The position numbers and the translations under genes are program-made. Below the pieces are notes generated by a model. That model did not search any database. It worked only from the letters and a program-made list of their open reading frames with translations, and had not been told where the DNA came from. A stretch of 64,000 nucleotides of DNA, from positions 17,315-81,314 of the forward strand of contig NW_021167091.1 in the NCBI RefSeq assembly GCF_003711515.1, in the 5' to 3' direction. The DNA comes from Sodiomyces alkalinus F11. Lineage: Eukaryota > Ascomycota > Sordariomycetes > Glomerellales > Plectosphaerellaceae. The number at the start of each line of letters is the position of its first letter. The stretch's first letter is position 1. This document shows positions 33,076 through 43,312 of this stretch, one piece after another.

Positions 33076-34200
33076 TTTGTTGTTTGTTGTTTTCCGACGG
33101 TTATTTCGGTCTCTTTGTTCTATTCTTTGTTCTACCGGTTTTCTTTGTTCTATCGGTTGTTCTTTTCTTTGTTCTACGACCTGTATATTCCTTTGTGCCC
33201 CTGAAGAGTGGGTCTTTAAGTGGGTCTTTAAGTGGGTCTTTTCTGAGACCGTGTTCTTTATGCCTGACTGTTCCTTTGTTCCTAGAATCTGTTTCTTTAT
33301 TCCTCTTCTTTTATCTAAAACAGTCTTCTTTATTCCTGTTATATTTATAGCACTATAGGGCTTTGAGGACCGTGACGACGACCCTATTACCCCCCCGTAC
33401 GTCAGGGCCCGTGCCGAAGCCCAGTAGAGACCGTTGTGTAAAATAGCTCTAGTATAAACGTCGGTTTTATTATGGTTATTTTGGAATAGAATAAGCTGGT
33501 TATTTCCTGTAAGGCCGTAGATTTTCGTCTTATCTAGGACGGGAAGGCTAATGATATGTATACCTAATTCGGGAATATATAAATAGTTCTGAAGTAATAG
33601 TATTCTTCCTGAATCCCTAAATTGAATACAACAGTCACCAGTACCTGTTACTTTTATTGTATTTGCATCACCCTAACTAGCAGTACTTTCGGTAGTTTTA
33701 TACGTAGAAAAGAGCGTTTTATTTACTATAACGTGTGCTATAGCACCACTATCAATACAAAAATTCAAATCCAATTTAGTTGAACTATCTGAAATCCTGT
33801 TAATCTTTTCCACTACCCGTCCTATATTTATATTAGTATCTTTATTAATTTGGGGTTTATTTTAAAGGATAAATACCTGTTTAATATCTATCAGGTCTTC
33901 CGCGTAGGGGTCAGGGAGACGTATAGCCTTAGTTATAATAGGAACGTCTTCTAGAAGAGCCTCGTCGTCCGAGTCTTCTTCTTCTTCTTCCTGATCTTCT
34001 TTTTCTTTTTCTTCTTCTAATTCTTCTTCTTCTTCGGCTTCATCGTCGGCATCAGCTTCGGAAAAAGGCTCCTCCGTAGGGGGTAAATCAGAAACTAAAT
34101 TAATAGTTTCGTCGTTACTTATTTTCCCTAGGAGCTTCTATTACTCACACTAACGGCAGAAATTGAGTATTTCTGTCTCTCGCAACGATAGCATCGACGG
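33076..34200 (-). pseudogene. Copia Pol/Gag junction: protease region, Glu-rich linker and short tandem repeats
   Basis: The minus strand carries a Glu/Asp-rich segment (about 34075-33950, GAA/GAT repeats), then a region compatible with the aspartic protease (reads KLDLNFCIDSGAIAHVIVNK-like near 33780-33720, with a D-S-G-A core). After that comes a spacer with repeated AGAACAAAG words (33100-33185) and a 12-bp unit AAGTGGGTCTTT repeated at about 33209-33243. The hydrophobic plus-strand frames here are mirror images of this low-complexity sequence. Confidence 0.55.
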
Positions 34201-35037
34201 TTCCGTCTTCTTCTTCGGAGGCTTTTTATTTATATTTGCCCGATTTTAGGTATTTTTCCTCGATCCTGAATTTCCCTTAATTACCTAGCCAGCAGAGGCT
34301 TTTTCAGGGTATAAAAAGAAATAGTTCGTCGGCAGGTATCCAGACCTTTTACAGTTACTACAGAAAAGGGTCTTCTGGTTCTTCTACTATTAGCTGCTAT
34401 TCGACTAGTTTTTCTGATTTTTCTATGCTTTTATAAGCAGGGCCTTTAAGGTGGAGGAGTCGATTTTCCTTAACGCGTCTATTAGTTTACTAACGATTTT
34501 ATCGAACGTATAGCTATCGATATCGTGCCTAAGAGCCTACGTGATCTACGAGGTGACTACGTCGTAACGCTCATCGAGGCGGTTCAGAGTCCAGGCAAAA
34601 ACCACCTTTTCTAGTAGAATAATATCCCTTCCTCGAAGGATAATCAACCTTTCTTAGACTTTATATAAAAAGTCCTCGAGCGTGGGGAATTCTAAGATAT
34701 CTAGGTTAAAAAACGACGTAAGGACGTCGTAGTCTGCTTAAAAACCCTTTTTCTCGTATAGAGATTTCAGCTTTTCCTAGATTTCTGAAGTAAAATTACG
34801 GTCCTAAACCTGCGTCAGGGGCCCGTCTTACAGAGCGGAGAGTAGATCTCCAGTAGTCTTTAAATCTTCTTCTTTTACCTTATTAGAGGCATTTTTAGGC
34901 AGGGGTTTTATAAGCTCTTTTAGTAGCTTTCACTTACGTGCAAAGTAAGCACGCATAGCTATCGTCCAGGTTTAGTAGTCCTGACTACCCTTTAGCTTCT
35001 TCACGTTGATTTCCTTGAGTTCAGCCTACGCGGGCAT
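34200..35037 (-). pseudogene. Copia Gag with zinc knuckle
   Basis: An ATG at 35037 (minus) is followed by MPA.AELKEINVKKLKGSQ, then DY.TWTIAMRAYFARK, matching the KL.G..NY..W..... start of copia gag (UBN2-type). The frame continues through LERLDERYDVV-like sequence to a knuckle at about 34385-34330 reading CSNCKRSGYLPTNY. There Tyr stands for the His and the last Cys of CX2CX4HX4C, both C-to-T or G-to-A changes. TAG stops occur in place of CAG/TGG. The product would package element RNA. Confidence 0.75.
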
Positions 35038-35522
35038 CTTTAGAGCTTCTGAACGGTATTTATTTTGTTTATTTTGGATAAGAACTGACGAAGTTATACT
35101 ATAAATAAGGAAAACAGTCCTTTTCTTTATTATTTTCTTTATTCTAAGCATAGTCGTGGTCACCACAGCGATGCCTTTATTCGTGCGGGTCCAAAGTGGA
35201 ACCGGTATACAGTTCTTTATTCTGAAAGAGGAAAAAACAGCTTCGTAGATAAAGAAAACGATACCCGTACGTGCGAATAACAGAATTCCTTTATTTCCAA
35301 AGACAGTATTCCTTTATTCCGGCGGATCCAAAGTAGGGCCGGTATAATTCCTTTATTCGCGAGGATCCTAAAATAGGTCTTCGCGTAGCGAGGGGATTCA
35401 CGGTCGCGTAGAAAACACGATATTTATATAGGATTCCACGGTCGGAAAACACACAGGGGAAATCTCAGGTAGAACCAAAGACTTATAAGCAACAAAGATA
35501 TCCTAGTATCAACAACTACAAT

Positions 35523-35605
35523 AGCCCTCGTAGTATAGTGGTTATTATATCCGTACGTAAAGAACAGTGCCCCTGTTCAATTTACGTAATCGTAGCTTTT
35601 ATGAT
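35523..35605 (+). ncRNA. tRNA-like relic in the copia leader
   Basis: The plus strand reads CCTCGTAGTATAGTGGTTAT, matching the acceptor/D-arm half (A box) of eukaryotic tRNA-Asp-type genes, and about 30 bases later CTGTTCAATTTACG resembles a B box. The 3' acceptor strand does not pair with the 5' one. Instead ACGTAAAGAACAG...CTGTTCAATTTACGT forms a strong separate hairpin. It is therefore a degraded or rearranged tRNA-derived sequence, not a functional tRNA gene. It lies between primer site and gag, antisense to the element. Confidence 0.35.
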
Positions 35606-35684
35606 TTTTCTGATTTTATAGATTTATAAGCGTACGACTAAGCCGACCGACCGATCAAACCGTAGAATCGTAGATATAGAAATA

Positions 35685-35737
35685 TAGGTCGGTAGAAAGG
35701 TAGGTCGGTAGGAAGGTAGGTCGGTAGGAAGGTAGGC
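35685..35737 (+). repeat. 16-bp tandem repeat in the copia leader
   Basis: The unit GGTAGGTCGGTAGGAA is repeated about three times with one variant (GTAGAAA), ending GGTAGGCAG. Confidence 0.85.
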
Positions 35738-35870
35738 AGTGTCGGTAGTATATAGAGTGGTATATCGGATAGGAATACGGACTATTATTTAGAATCGGGG
35801 GATTCTCTTTTTAGCTTACGACCGTAGGCAATTAAGGAATGTGTTGTTTCGAGACTTTAGTCGAGCTTTT

Positions 35871-35884
35871 CCGGGCTCATAACC
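35871..35884 (-). promoter_or_regulatory. Primer-binding site: half-tRNA(iMet) type
   Basis: On the minus strand GGTTATGAGCCCGG directly follows the 5' LTR. Its complement, GGGCTCATAACC, is the anticodon stem-loop sequence of fungal initiator tRNA-Met. Priming from a tRNA cut in the anticodon loop is established for Drosophila copia and Ty5-like elements. This fixes the element's orientation and the LTR inner boundary. Confidence 0.8.
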
Positions 35885-36285
35885 TTTTAAAGATATCTGA
35901 CGATATCGGATAAACGGAAGGGACGAAAGTCACGAAAAGCAGTGGAAAAATAAAAAGATAATAATAGGATTATAAGGTAGGATCTCTGCGCGCGTATTAT
36001 ATCTTCTTCGGATCGAAAAAGGGATTAAGATAAAGGATTTTCGAATAAAGAATAAAGAACGGAAGAACCGAACCAAGGGAACGGGTTAATATCCTTTATT
36101 CTTTATAAAGGATCGATATTGTAATAGTATCGTAATCCATTATATCCTTTATCTGACTCGTAACAGATAAACTAACTCGAAAGAGAACGGTCTAGGCTTA
36201 CGGGGAAGATATCCTTTATTCGAGTATAAAGGATATACTCGAAAGATATTAAGGATATTATTAGTCATATTATTAATATCCAAAA
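35885..36285 (-). repeat. 5' LTR of the copia element, RIP-mutated copy
   Basis: It aligns with 29300-29698 but has TA at most positions where the other LTR has TG or CA. Outer end ...ATATCCAAAA, inner end TTTTAAAGATATC. Confidence 0.85.
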
Positions 36286-38450
36286 ATAGTACTACTATAC
36301 CGGCCCGGGCGGTACTATATAGTAGTTCTAGGGGGTATTACTAAGTCTAGGTTCTACCGGATTATGGGGGTAAGTAGGGTATTAGCCTAGGGGTAATAAC
36401 ACGGTGGTTATATTTATAGGGAGTAGTATAAGTTAAAGTCCCCTATAAGGACGTAACGGCCCTATAGTAGTGCTATATCGAATATATCTTATAGGGATAT
36501 ATTCTAGGGGGTCCTAGCGAACTAGTAGTTCTCTAAGTAGATTAACTAGATTATAAGGGTATTATCTCCAGTTCTAAATATAACCGCGTAGGTACCGTGG
36601 TAGGCCTGCTACGTCTACGTATATAGCAGGTGTCTCTTATATATATATAGGAGGGCGTGGCTTCCTCCTTAGATTAGCCGGTATACCCCTTAGGGGGTGT
36701 AGGCAGGGCTTTTCGTGAAAGGGTTAAGGCCGGGTTCCTAGATTACTATTATATTATACTCGGCGCGGTACTAAAATAGGAGCTCCCTCTATGCCTAACT
36801 CCTCCTTATACTCTATAAAAGGACCTGGATTCTTATTAATTAAAAGGGGGGGGTTAAGATAGCATGCCCGGTATACCCGGGGTCTAGCTCTAGGGTTCTT
36901 ACTACGGTATCTTACTAGTCCCGCGGGGGACTATATAGGCGCTTGTTAGGCCGGGTATTGGGGAGCCCTCCTATCCTCTAGTCCTTTTTATGGGCTATCC
37001 TCTACCTTTATAAAGGGGTCGGTCCTAGTCTTTGGTAATAATAATCAGGGGGAACATCTACGGCTAATATAGGTATACCGCTTCGGTCTAGCAGGTAATA
37101 TCGAAGTCCCTGGCTCGGTACTTATAAGCTTCGTGGGTCTTTTTAGCCTTTTTCTATAATAGTCGGTATAAATTATTAAAGGTATCGTGATCTCCGGTAT
37201 AGGCGGTATAGTGGCGGGGGCGCCCGGGCGCCGCGGCGTCGTAGTATTTAAGGCCCTATAGGTACGCTAATTCGGGCTTAGCGTAATAGCGGTATACCCT
37301 CTCCATTATAAAGTAGCCGTTAGCTTTATAGCCAAAGTAAAGGTATTTATAGTATTATAGGGGGCTAAGGTTAGGATTATATAGTTTATAGATATGGCTA
37401 CCCCCCTCGAAGAGGAGGGTATTTCGGATAAGGCTTATTACCCTTTCCGATAAAGCCGATTCGATAAGGAGAAGCGCTACCCTGCTAATACCGTGGCGGG
37501 GTACTTATTATCGTGCTTAGAGGATTTTAGCCTCGGGATTTATATCTTATAGGGATACTAATAGGTCTTTTTTGGATAGGGTATTTAGGACCTCCTAAGG
37601 AATAGCCTTAGCTAATATAGGGTAGGTGCGTATAGCTAGGATAGCCCTTTTACTAAAGGCCTTCTTAACCTATTACTCTTCATAGGTAGTCTATTACTAT
37701 ACCTTTTCCGTAAAGGTAAGGTAAATATCTCCGCTTAGTAGCTTCTGTACCTTTATAGTATTATATTACGTGGTCGTGGTATTTATAGTTTAAATAATTT
37801 CCTCTAGGGTCTTGGCTCTAAGGGATTAGTCTTTAGGGAGGGTTCCTTAGCGGACGATTAGTTCCTAGTAGTGCTTAGCGGGGATTATTTTAGGGGGGCG
37901 GGATCTTATAGCGGTACTGCCGCGGGAGCCCGGGCTATAATATTAGCCTAGGCCTTTTTTATACCGCTTATTCCTTTTCGGAGTTCCTCTTAGATAAGGT
38001 GGCGGACGGAAGCGTATAGGTATATTAGTAGCGGCGTGCCAGCGTTATTATAGGTACTATATATTATAATTAGTTCCTCTACTAGCTCTATAACCTACTT
38101 AATCGTATTCCTATTAGCTAGTAGGGCCTGAATTTCTGCTTTAATCTTAGCTATTCTCGGTTCCGGGGGGCGTAGTAATCCCCTTGCGGTCTTATATTAG
38201 TTCCGCGCTATATCCTGCCTTGGGCGGGGGGGGAGCGTTTATACTACGAAAAGTGGGTCCGTGACGAGTTTTACGTTATCGAGGTCGGGACGACGCTATC
38301 CTATATTTCTTGCGGTTATACCGTAGCGCCGGTATTACGGTATCGCTATACTAGTATCCCGGGAGGGAGGCGGTAGTTAGAATTCCTATCTTAGTAGTTT
38401 TATCGATTTTACTCCTATTACGCGCCTGTGGTGGATAGGCGTGTCGAAAT
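36286..38450 (-). mobile_element. LINE-3 (family B), 5' part: endonuclease and ORF1
   Basis: The minus strand directly continues the frame broken by copia: LGDFN-type motif (YVLIGDFNLYYSL, about 36460-36420), then LDLVIPPRTTI and YRPGRYSSTINLI (the S-T-I-D-L motif), resuming after copia with GLRYDFALIDG. Upstream (about 36650-38400) lies the rest of the endonuclease and ORF1, with many stops. Sequence 36651-37275 recurs inverted at 42945-43305. The 5' end is not exactly defined. Confidence 0.75.
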
Positions 38451-40086
38451 CGCTTTTTTATAGAAAGGGGTGTATCGAAAGCAGTAACCGTCCGCTCTTC
38501 GGCTACGAGGTCGCGCCTATATAATATAAGGCGTTATTATTTAATATTAAAGCGCTTATACTTAACGGTAAAGCGCTACTACTATAGCCCGACAAATTAC
38601 TTAAGGCGCGACTCTATACTATTCAGCGTCTTATGGATATCTTTCGCTATTTGCTAATAGGCGTTAGCAACTTCCTTAGCGTAACGCCGAGTAATAATAG
38701 CATTCTTAGTAGCCGACCGGTTACTCTTCTACACTGACTAACCCAGAGTCTCCCTAAGGATAACCTAGTATCGGACTACTATAGCCTAATACTATATAGG
38801 ATTAATAAAAGTACAATACAGGATTAATAAAGGGATACAATACTTACGCGGCGACTCTTATTCAGGCTACCTTTCTTAATAGCGATAACTAATACCTTTT
38901 ATAGCTACTCGGTAGTATTCTTACTAATAATAGGAAGCTACTATATATATTAGACTAACTAGACTACGGAGTAGTCTATAATAAGAGGGGCTATAAGAAT
39001 AATAATAAAGATATATAACTTACCACACAGTATTCAAGGCTATTATACTTAGAATAGTAATAGTACTTATTCGTCTGCCCACTATTATCGGCATAGCGGT
39101 ATATCTCGGCCTTAATACTATACGTCTTCTCCTTAAGGTTAATCGCCACTAACTTACTCGTATAATGTATATAAGGGGCCCTTAGATCCCCGCCTATACT
39201 CATATCCACCACCTTCTAGCGGGGAGCGACCGATAAAGCAGCAGTTAATAACAACGTAGCCGTAATAGGAGCAGGAGGCTCTAGTATAGCTAGCTATAGG
39301 GTAAACTGCCTAGCAGACTATAAGGTCAACGCCGTAACCGTGGTCTTAAGCCTCTTAGAGGCCCGCGTTATACGTACGGGAGTAACGACGCGTTTATTAT
39401 TATTATCTTCCTATAAAGGTATAATAACTATACTATATCGCGTGGTTAGCTAGTATTATAGACTGGAGACGGGTCTAGAACCACTTATAAGATAGTAGTT
39501 AGTTAATTAGTTAATTAGTTATTTAATTAAGACTATAAAACCGTTAGTACGCGATGCCTTAGATTGGGTAGAACTTACTAGGCGTAGTATAATCGAAAAA
39601 TTAAGTATAGGAGAGGACGAAAAGAATAGAAAGAGAGAATATCGGCAGGTTACGAGATATCTCTAATAAGCAGTTATATAGGCAACTATTTTTAGTCTAC
39701 CGAAGGAAGCTATACATTCGCGGGGGGAGTAATATCGGGCCCCACGTAATACTAGGAAGGAGAGTCTTTATAGATAAATAAAAAGGATAACCTAGAAGAA
39801 TAAAGGGGCGGATTAGAAAGCCCGGGAAGTAGCTCTTTAGAAACCTATTAGGGTCCCGGATAGAGTAGCCTTTATTAGTGGATTAAAGGGAGGGAATATA
39901 TACCCGAGTTAGAGCCCCGGGGGTTTATATAGGCACTAAGCGGGGACCTATTAGGGTCCCGTTATAGAGAGTTCTAGTTCGGGGTAATAAGGGATTTAGG
40001 AACGGACTCGGGGACTAGGTTCGGAAAAGCCAAGAGGCCGGCACGGATTAGGCGCTCCTAAGGATAAGAGTATCCAGGGGAGGTCG
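38451..40086. repeat. RIP-mutated region, no gene recognised
   Basis: No protein is recognised on either strand. A 74-codon minus-strand frame (39212-38991) has no known motif. There is a direct repeat AGGATTAATAAA...ACAATAC at about 38799-38819 and 38820-38843, and a run of TTAGTTAATTAGTTAATTAG at about 39489-39512. A region at about 39840-39990 contains paired ACCTATTAGGGTCCCG words (39846 and 39949). Confidence 0.45.
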
Positions 40087-40452
40087 CTATATCAGGTGCC
40101 TATAGCAGTGGTCATACTAGTTCCTAAGTATAAACCTATTAGGGTCTAGCTGCTCTTGGTCTAAGACACCTTAAGGTATAAATAAAGCAGTTATCACACA
40201 GTAAACACAATAGCCCCTCGAAGTAAATACAATAGCCCTTAAGGAAGCAAACAAAGCAGTCCTCAAGGAGCAGTAAAGCGTAGTCTTAAGGAGCGGGGGA
40301 GCCTCCCCTTTAAAGAGGGAGGCTAGCGATTAATCTGATTCTTTGGTTACCCCCACGTTTAGTCCCATCACTTTCCCACTCGTGAACCTATTAGGGACCC
40401 CTTTGGTTCCTTACTGCCTCTACCTTTTCACTCTTTACGACTACCTATTTAA
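40087..40452 (+). repeat. Stand-alone copy of the LTR-like repeat (possible solo LTR)
   Basis: It is homologous along its length to 3882-4252 but with more CA/TG retained. No gag follows it. It ends at ...ACGACTACCTATTTAACATT, after which similarity to the first copy stops. No target duplication was identified. Confidence 0.6.
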
Positions 40453-40595
40453 CATTTATCTTATCAAAGGGAAGTCGTTAAAGTAGTTCTTTTAGTACGG
40501 TTATAAAGGGTTCTCGGTTTACTATACTGGCTCCGCTAGTATAATTTTTGAACGGTAGTAGGATTAGTAAAAGGGTATATCGTTACTTAGTAATT

Positions 40596-40831
40596 AAGAC
40601 TCTTAATGATTAGATATAGTGTAATCGGAACGGTCTAAATAGTGTTAAAATTAAAGGTTAAATTGAGTAAGGCAATTATGTATAATTATAACTTTGCAGG
40701 ACCGTCAGGGAACTGCTACCACCATAATCTATATGGTGAAGATTCTGCAGGTGTCTACCCGGATTGCCGAGATTATAATCTTGGTCAAATCCGGTCCGTT
40801 ACGCAACCGTAAAACTACGGTCTGTTCAACA
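40596..40831 (+). repeat. Left terminal inverted repeat
   Basis: The best-conserved core is 40735-40776 (GGTGAAGATTCTGCAGGTGT onward), which matches the reverse complement of about 41967-42013 with only two or three mismatches in about 40 bases. Outward similarity continues through CAGGGAACTGCTACC to the end, and inward through AAATCCGGTCCGTTACGCAA to TCTGTTCAACA. Confidence 0.8.
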
Positions 40832-40955
40832 GGGTCTGAAATTCAAATCTGATTTCAGCTCGTAGCTGCAAACCACTTCTTAACCCGTGCTCGTTACTTC
40901 TACCTGCCTCGGAGTTGAGCCTCTCCCACAACGGCTGCCGTGTATAGTCCGGGGA

Positions 40956-41971
40956 ATGACAGGCCGACGAAGAATTAACGGGCCGTCTGGTCTCACCTTC
41001 TCTCCTGTTTACTTGGAAGATGAGGTTGCCTCTTCACGCAAACAGTCGAGGACAAGGCCGGCGACGACTACAAGGAATCTCTGTTCGTCTTCATCATCCA
41101 ACTCGATATTCCCAGTGCTGACTTTCCGACATCAGTTCTAAAGACCGGCGTTGCCCCCGCTTCCTCCGGATCTGCCTACTTGGAGATTGAAAACCCAGTT
41201 GGGAGTTTTAATGTCAGCACAAGCGGAATGAAACTAGTCTGCACTGTACATGGTCCACGTGCTCTTCCTAAGTCGGCACCATTTTCACCGCACCTCGTTC
41301 TTTCAACCCACGTGAAATACGCTCCTTTCGCAACGCGTCAGAGACGGGGATATCTCCGCGACTTCAGCGAGCAGGACCTCAGTGCCCATCTCGAGTTGGC
41401 ACTACGCGGCGTCATTGTGGGCGAACGGTGGCCCAAAAGCAACCTCGACGTTACCGTCACCGTCCTCGAGGGAGATCACGAGCAAGAGATGTCGCGAATT
41501 CAGGGTCATGGTGATTGGCATATGATGAATGTTTTATCTGGGTGCATTACGGTAGCCTCGGCTGCCATTGCTGATGCAGGCGTGGACTGTGTTGATATGG
41601 TTGCTGGAGGAGTTTCCGCCCTAGTTGCAGGGAGTAACGGACAGTCACCCAGCGTTATGCTAGACCCCGTCGGTTTGGAGACCGAGTCACTCTTGGGCGG
41701 GTGCTGCATCGCTTATATGCCCAACAGGGATGAAATCACTAATCTCTGGGTCAGAGGCCAAAGTTTGTCTTCGGACGTTCTATTGCAGACAAAACTGGTT
41801 CACGGGGCAATCCAAGCATCTAAGGCAAGCCATTGTGTTATCGTAGGAGAGCTAGTTAGTTCTGCTGGAATAACCGAAAACATTAGGACCTGCTCGGGGA
41901 GACCGAAGAATGTTGAACAGGCCGTGAGATACGGTTACGTAACGGGCACGGATTTCACCGAAGGATTGTAA
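40956..41971 (+). CDS. MTR3: Exosome subunit Mtr3 (RNase PH-like), C-terminus replaced by TIR sequence
   Basis: Exons 40956-41082 and 41136-41971 give 320 residues. The 53-bp intron starts GTTCGT, has CTGAC as branch site and ends CATCAG; splicing restores NLFLKTGVAPASSGSAYLEI. The start ATG gives MTGRRRINGP, the usual fungal Mtr3 N-terminus. RNase PH domain 1 is seen as LVCTVHGPRALP, YAPFATRQRRGYLRD and LRGVIVGERWPKSNLDVTVT; domain 2 as MNVLSGCITVASAAIADAG and VDMVAGGVSALV through NRDEITNLWVRG. Mtr3 is a catalytically inactive ring subunit of the RNA exosome in nucleus and cytoplasm. The intron shows that genomic DNA, not a retrocopy, was captured. Codons from about 41912 on (VEQAVRYGYVTGTDFTEGL) and the stop lie in the right TIR, so the native C-terminus is lost. 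Whether this copy is expressed is unknown. Confidence 0.85.
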
Positions 41972-42176
41972 TCTCGGTTATCCGGGTAGACACCTGCAGA
42001 ATCTTCACCATAGAAATTACGTTGGCAGGAGTTCCCTAACAGTGAGGGATTTTAGATAGTTACACACACACAGATCTACAGATTTACAAGCCTTAATTAA
42101 ATCAACGGATTAACTACCCTATTACTATTCTATATTATTTTTTACAGTTACGCTGTATCTAATAATTAAGAGTCTT
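41911..42176 (-). repeat. Right terminal inverted repeat, coding at its inner end
   Basis: Read on the minus strand it repeats the left TIR. The first 61 bases (41911-41971) are simultaneously the 3' end of the MTR3 frame. The (CA)5 run ACACACACACA at about 42062-42072 is not in the left TIR. It abuts the (TTA)n tail of the next LINE copy. Confidence 0.8.
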
Positions 42177-43312
42177 TATTCTTATTATTATTCTTACTCC
42201 GCTATCTTTTTTAATCTATAGGAGACTAATTTAGATTATAGTCCTTCTTAGGTAGCTATAAAGGGGAAAACCCGGGATCCCGGGGAAAAACCTTTATACT
42301 TATCCTTAATTAGAGTAATATCGTTATAAGGCCTATATAGCCCCGGTTCGTCCCCTCTATATATCTAGATTATACTTTTAGGCTAATAGATAACGGGAAG
42401 GGTAGTAGGCTATAGTTTAGGTTAGCCTAGGCCGGGCGTTAGCGAGGGAGCGGGGGGTGAAAAGGGTGCCGCGGCGTCTCGCCGTGTAGCGGCCGCGGTA
42501 CGCTATCTCCGGCCTCCCTATATCCCCGGGGGACTATTCTTATTATCCTTTCTATTTAATTAATAAAGAGAAAAGGTAAGGTAGGCGTTACTGCCTCCTT
42601 TAAGGGGGGGGGGTGCTTACTATATCCGGCGGTAAGTAAGAAGGGCAGGGCTTTACCTATACCCGTAAAAATAGTAGATAGTTAATAAAGGCTAAGGTCC
42701 TTTTCCTTTTCCTTTTTTCTTTCCTATAATGCCTTAGAGCTTATTATAGGGTTTCCTTATTACGTTCCTGTTTACGGTCTTATATACTAACCGTCGCGGT
42801 ATCGTATAACTAATAGCCTCTTCTAGTTCTCTATTTCTAATTTTCCTCTATAATTCTAGTATATGGTTTATAGTTCTAGGTAGCGTTATAGTAGCGCGGG
42901 GTTAACTAGGTAATATATAGAAGTAATAATAATTATAATGCCTGAATCGGCGTACCTATAGGGCCTAGGATACTACGACGCTACGGCGCTTAGCCGCCCC
43001 GGCCGCTATACCGCCTATACCGGAGATCACGATACCTTTAACGATATATACCAATTACTAAGGAAAGAGGCTAAGAAGATCCGCGAAGCGTATAAGTACC
43101 GAGCTAAGGATCTCGATATCACCCGCTAGACCGAAGCGGTATACCTATAGTAGACGTAGGGGGAGCTCCCGCTTTAGTGCCGCGCCGAGTATAATATCAT
43201 AGTAATCTAAGAACCCGGCCTTAACCCTTTTACGAAAAGCCCTGCCTACCCCTCCTAAGGGGTATACCGGCTAATCTAGGGAGGGGGCCGCGCCCTCCTA
43301 TATATCCAAAAA
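42177..43312 (-). mobile_element. Short LINE family B copy with inverted 5' part (twin-priming structure)
   Basis: Positions 42177-42935 match the LINE-3 3' UTR (24975-25740) on the minus strand, starting with the ATT tail. From about 42945 to 43305 the sequence matches LINE-3 36651-37275 but on the plus strand. So the 3' end is joined to an inverted, internally deleted 5' segment. This is the arrangement twin priming yields in mammalian L1 insertions. All of it is RIP-mutated. Confidence 0.75.

Larger units (their letters stand above)
29300..36285 (-). mobile_element. Copia retrotransposon (about 7.0 kb), lightly RIP-mutated
   Basis: LTRs at 29300-29698 and 35885-36285 flank a minus-strand gag-protease-integrase-RT-RNase H order, which defines Ty1/copia. 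AATAGT occurs on both sides (29295-29300 and 36285-36290), giving a 4-6 bp target duplication, and LINE-3 is collinear across the insertion. LTR termini read TTTTG...CAAAA. On the minus strand the primer site is GGTTATGAGCCC and the polypurine tract GGAGGGG. It retains far more CA/TG than its surroundings and its frames have few stops, nearly all TAG for TGG/CAG. It is the youngest large element here. Confidence 0.9.
40596..42176 (+). mobile_element. TIR element carrying an MTR3 gene (Pack-type transposon)
   Basis: Long imperfect inverted repeats, 40596-40831 and 41911-42176, start from AAGACTCTTAAT/ATTAAGAGTCTT and run inward to TGTTCAACA/TGTTGAACA. Between them is an intron-containing MTR3 gene. 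No transposase is present, so the element would be non-autonomous. TIRs of 200-300 bp with captured host genes are known from Pack-MULEs. Class assignment is an inference: no target duplication is visible and the outer ends may be off by a few bases. The element is essentially free of RIP, while the related end at 3139-3345 is mutated. Confidence 0.7.

Noticed and set aside
33066..33358. Overlapping plus-strand frames encoding very hydrophobic Phe/Leu/Val/Cys-rich peptides, like membrane proteins
   Set aside because: They are the mirror of AGAACAAAG/AAGACC repeats in the minus-strand copia polyprotein and lie next to its pre-integrase motif.
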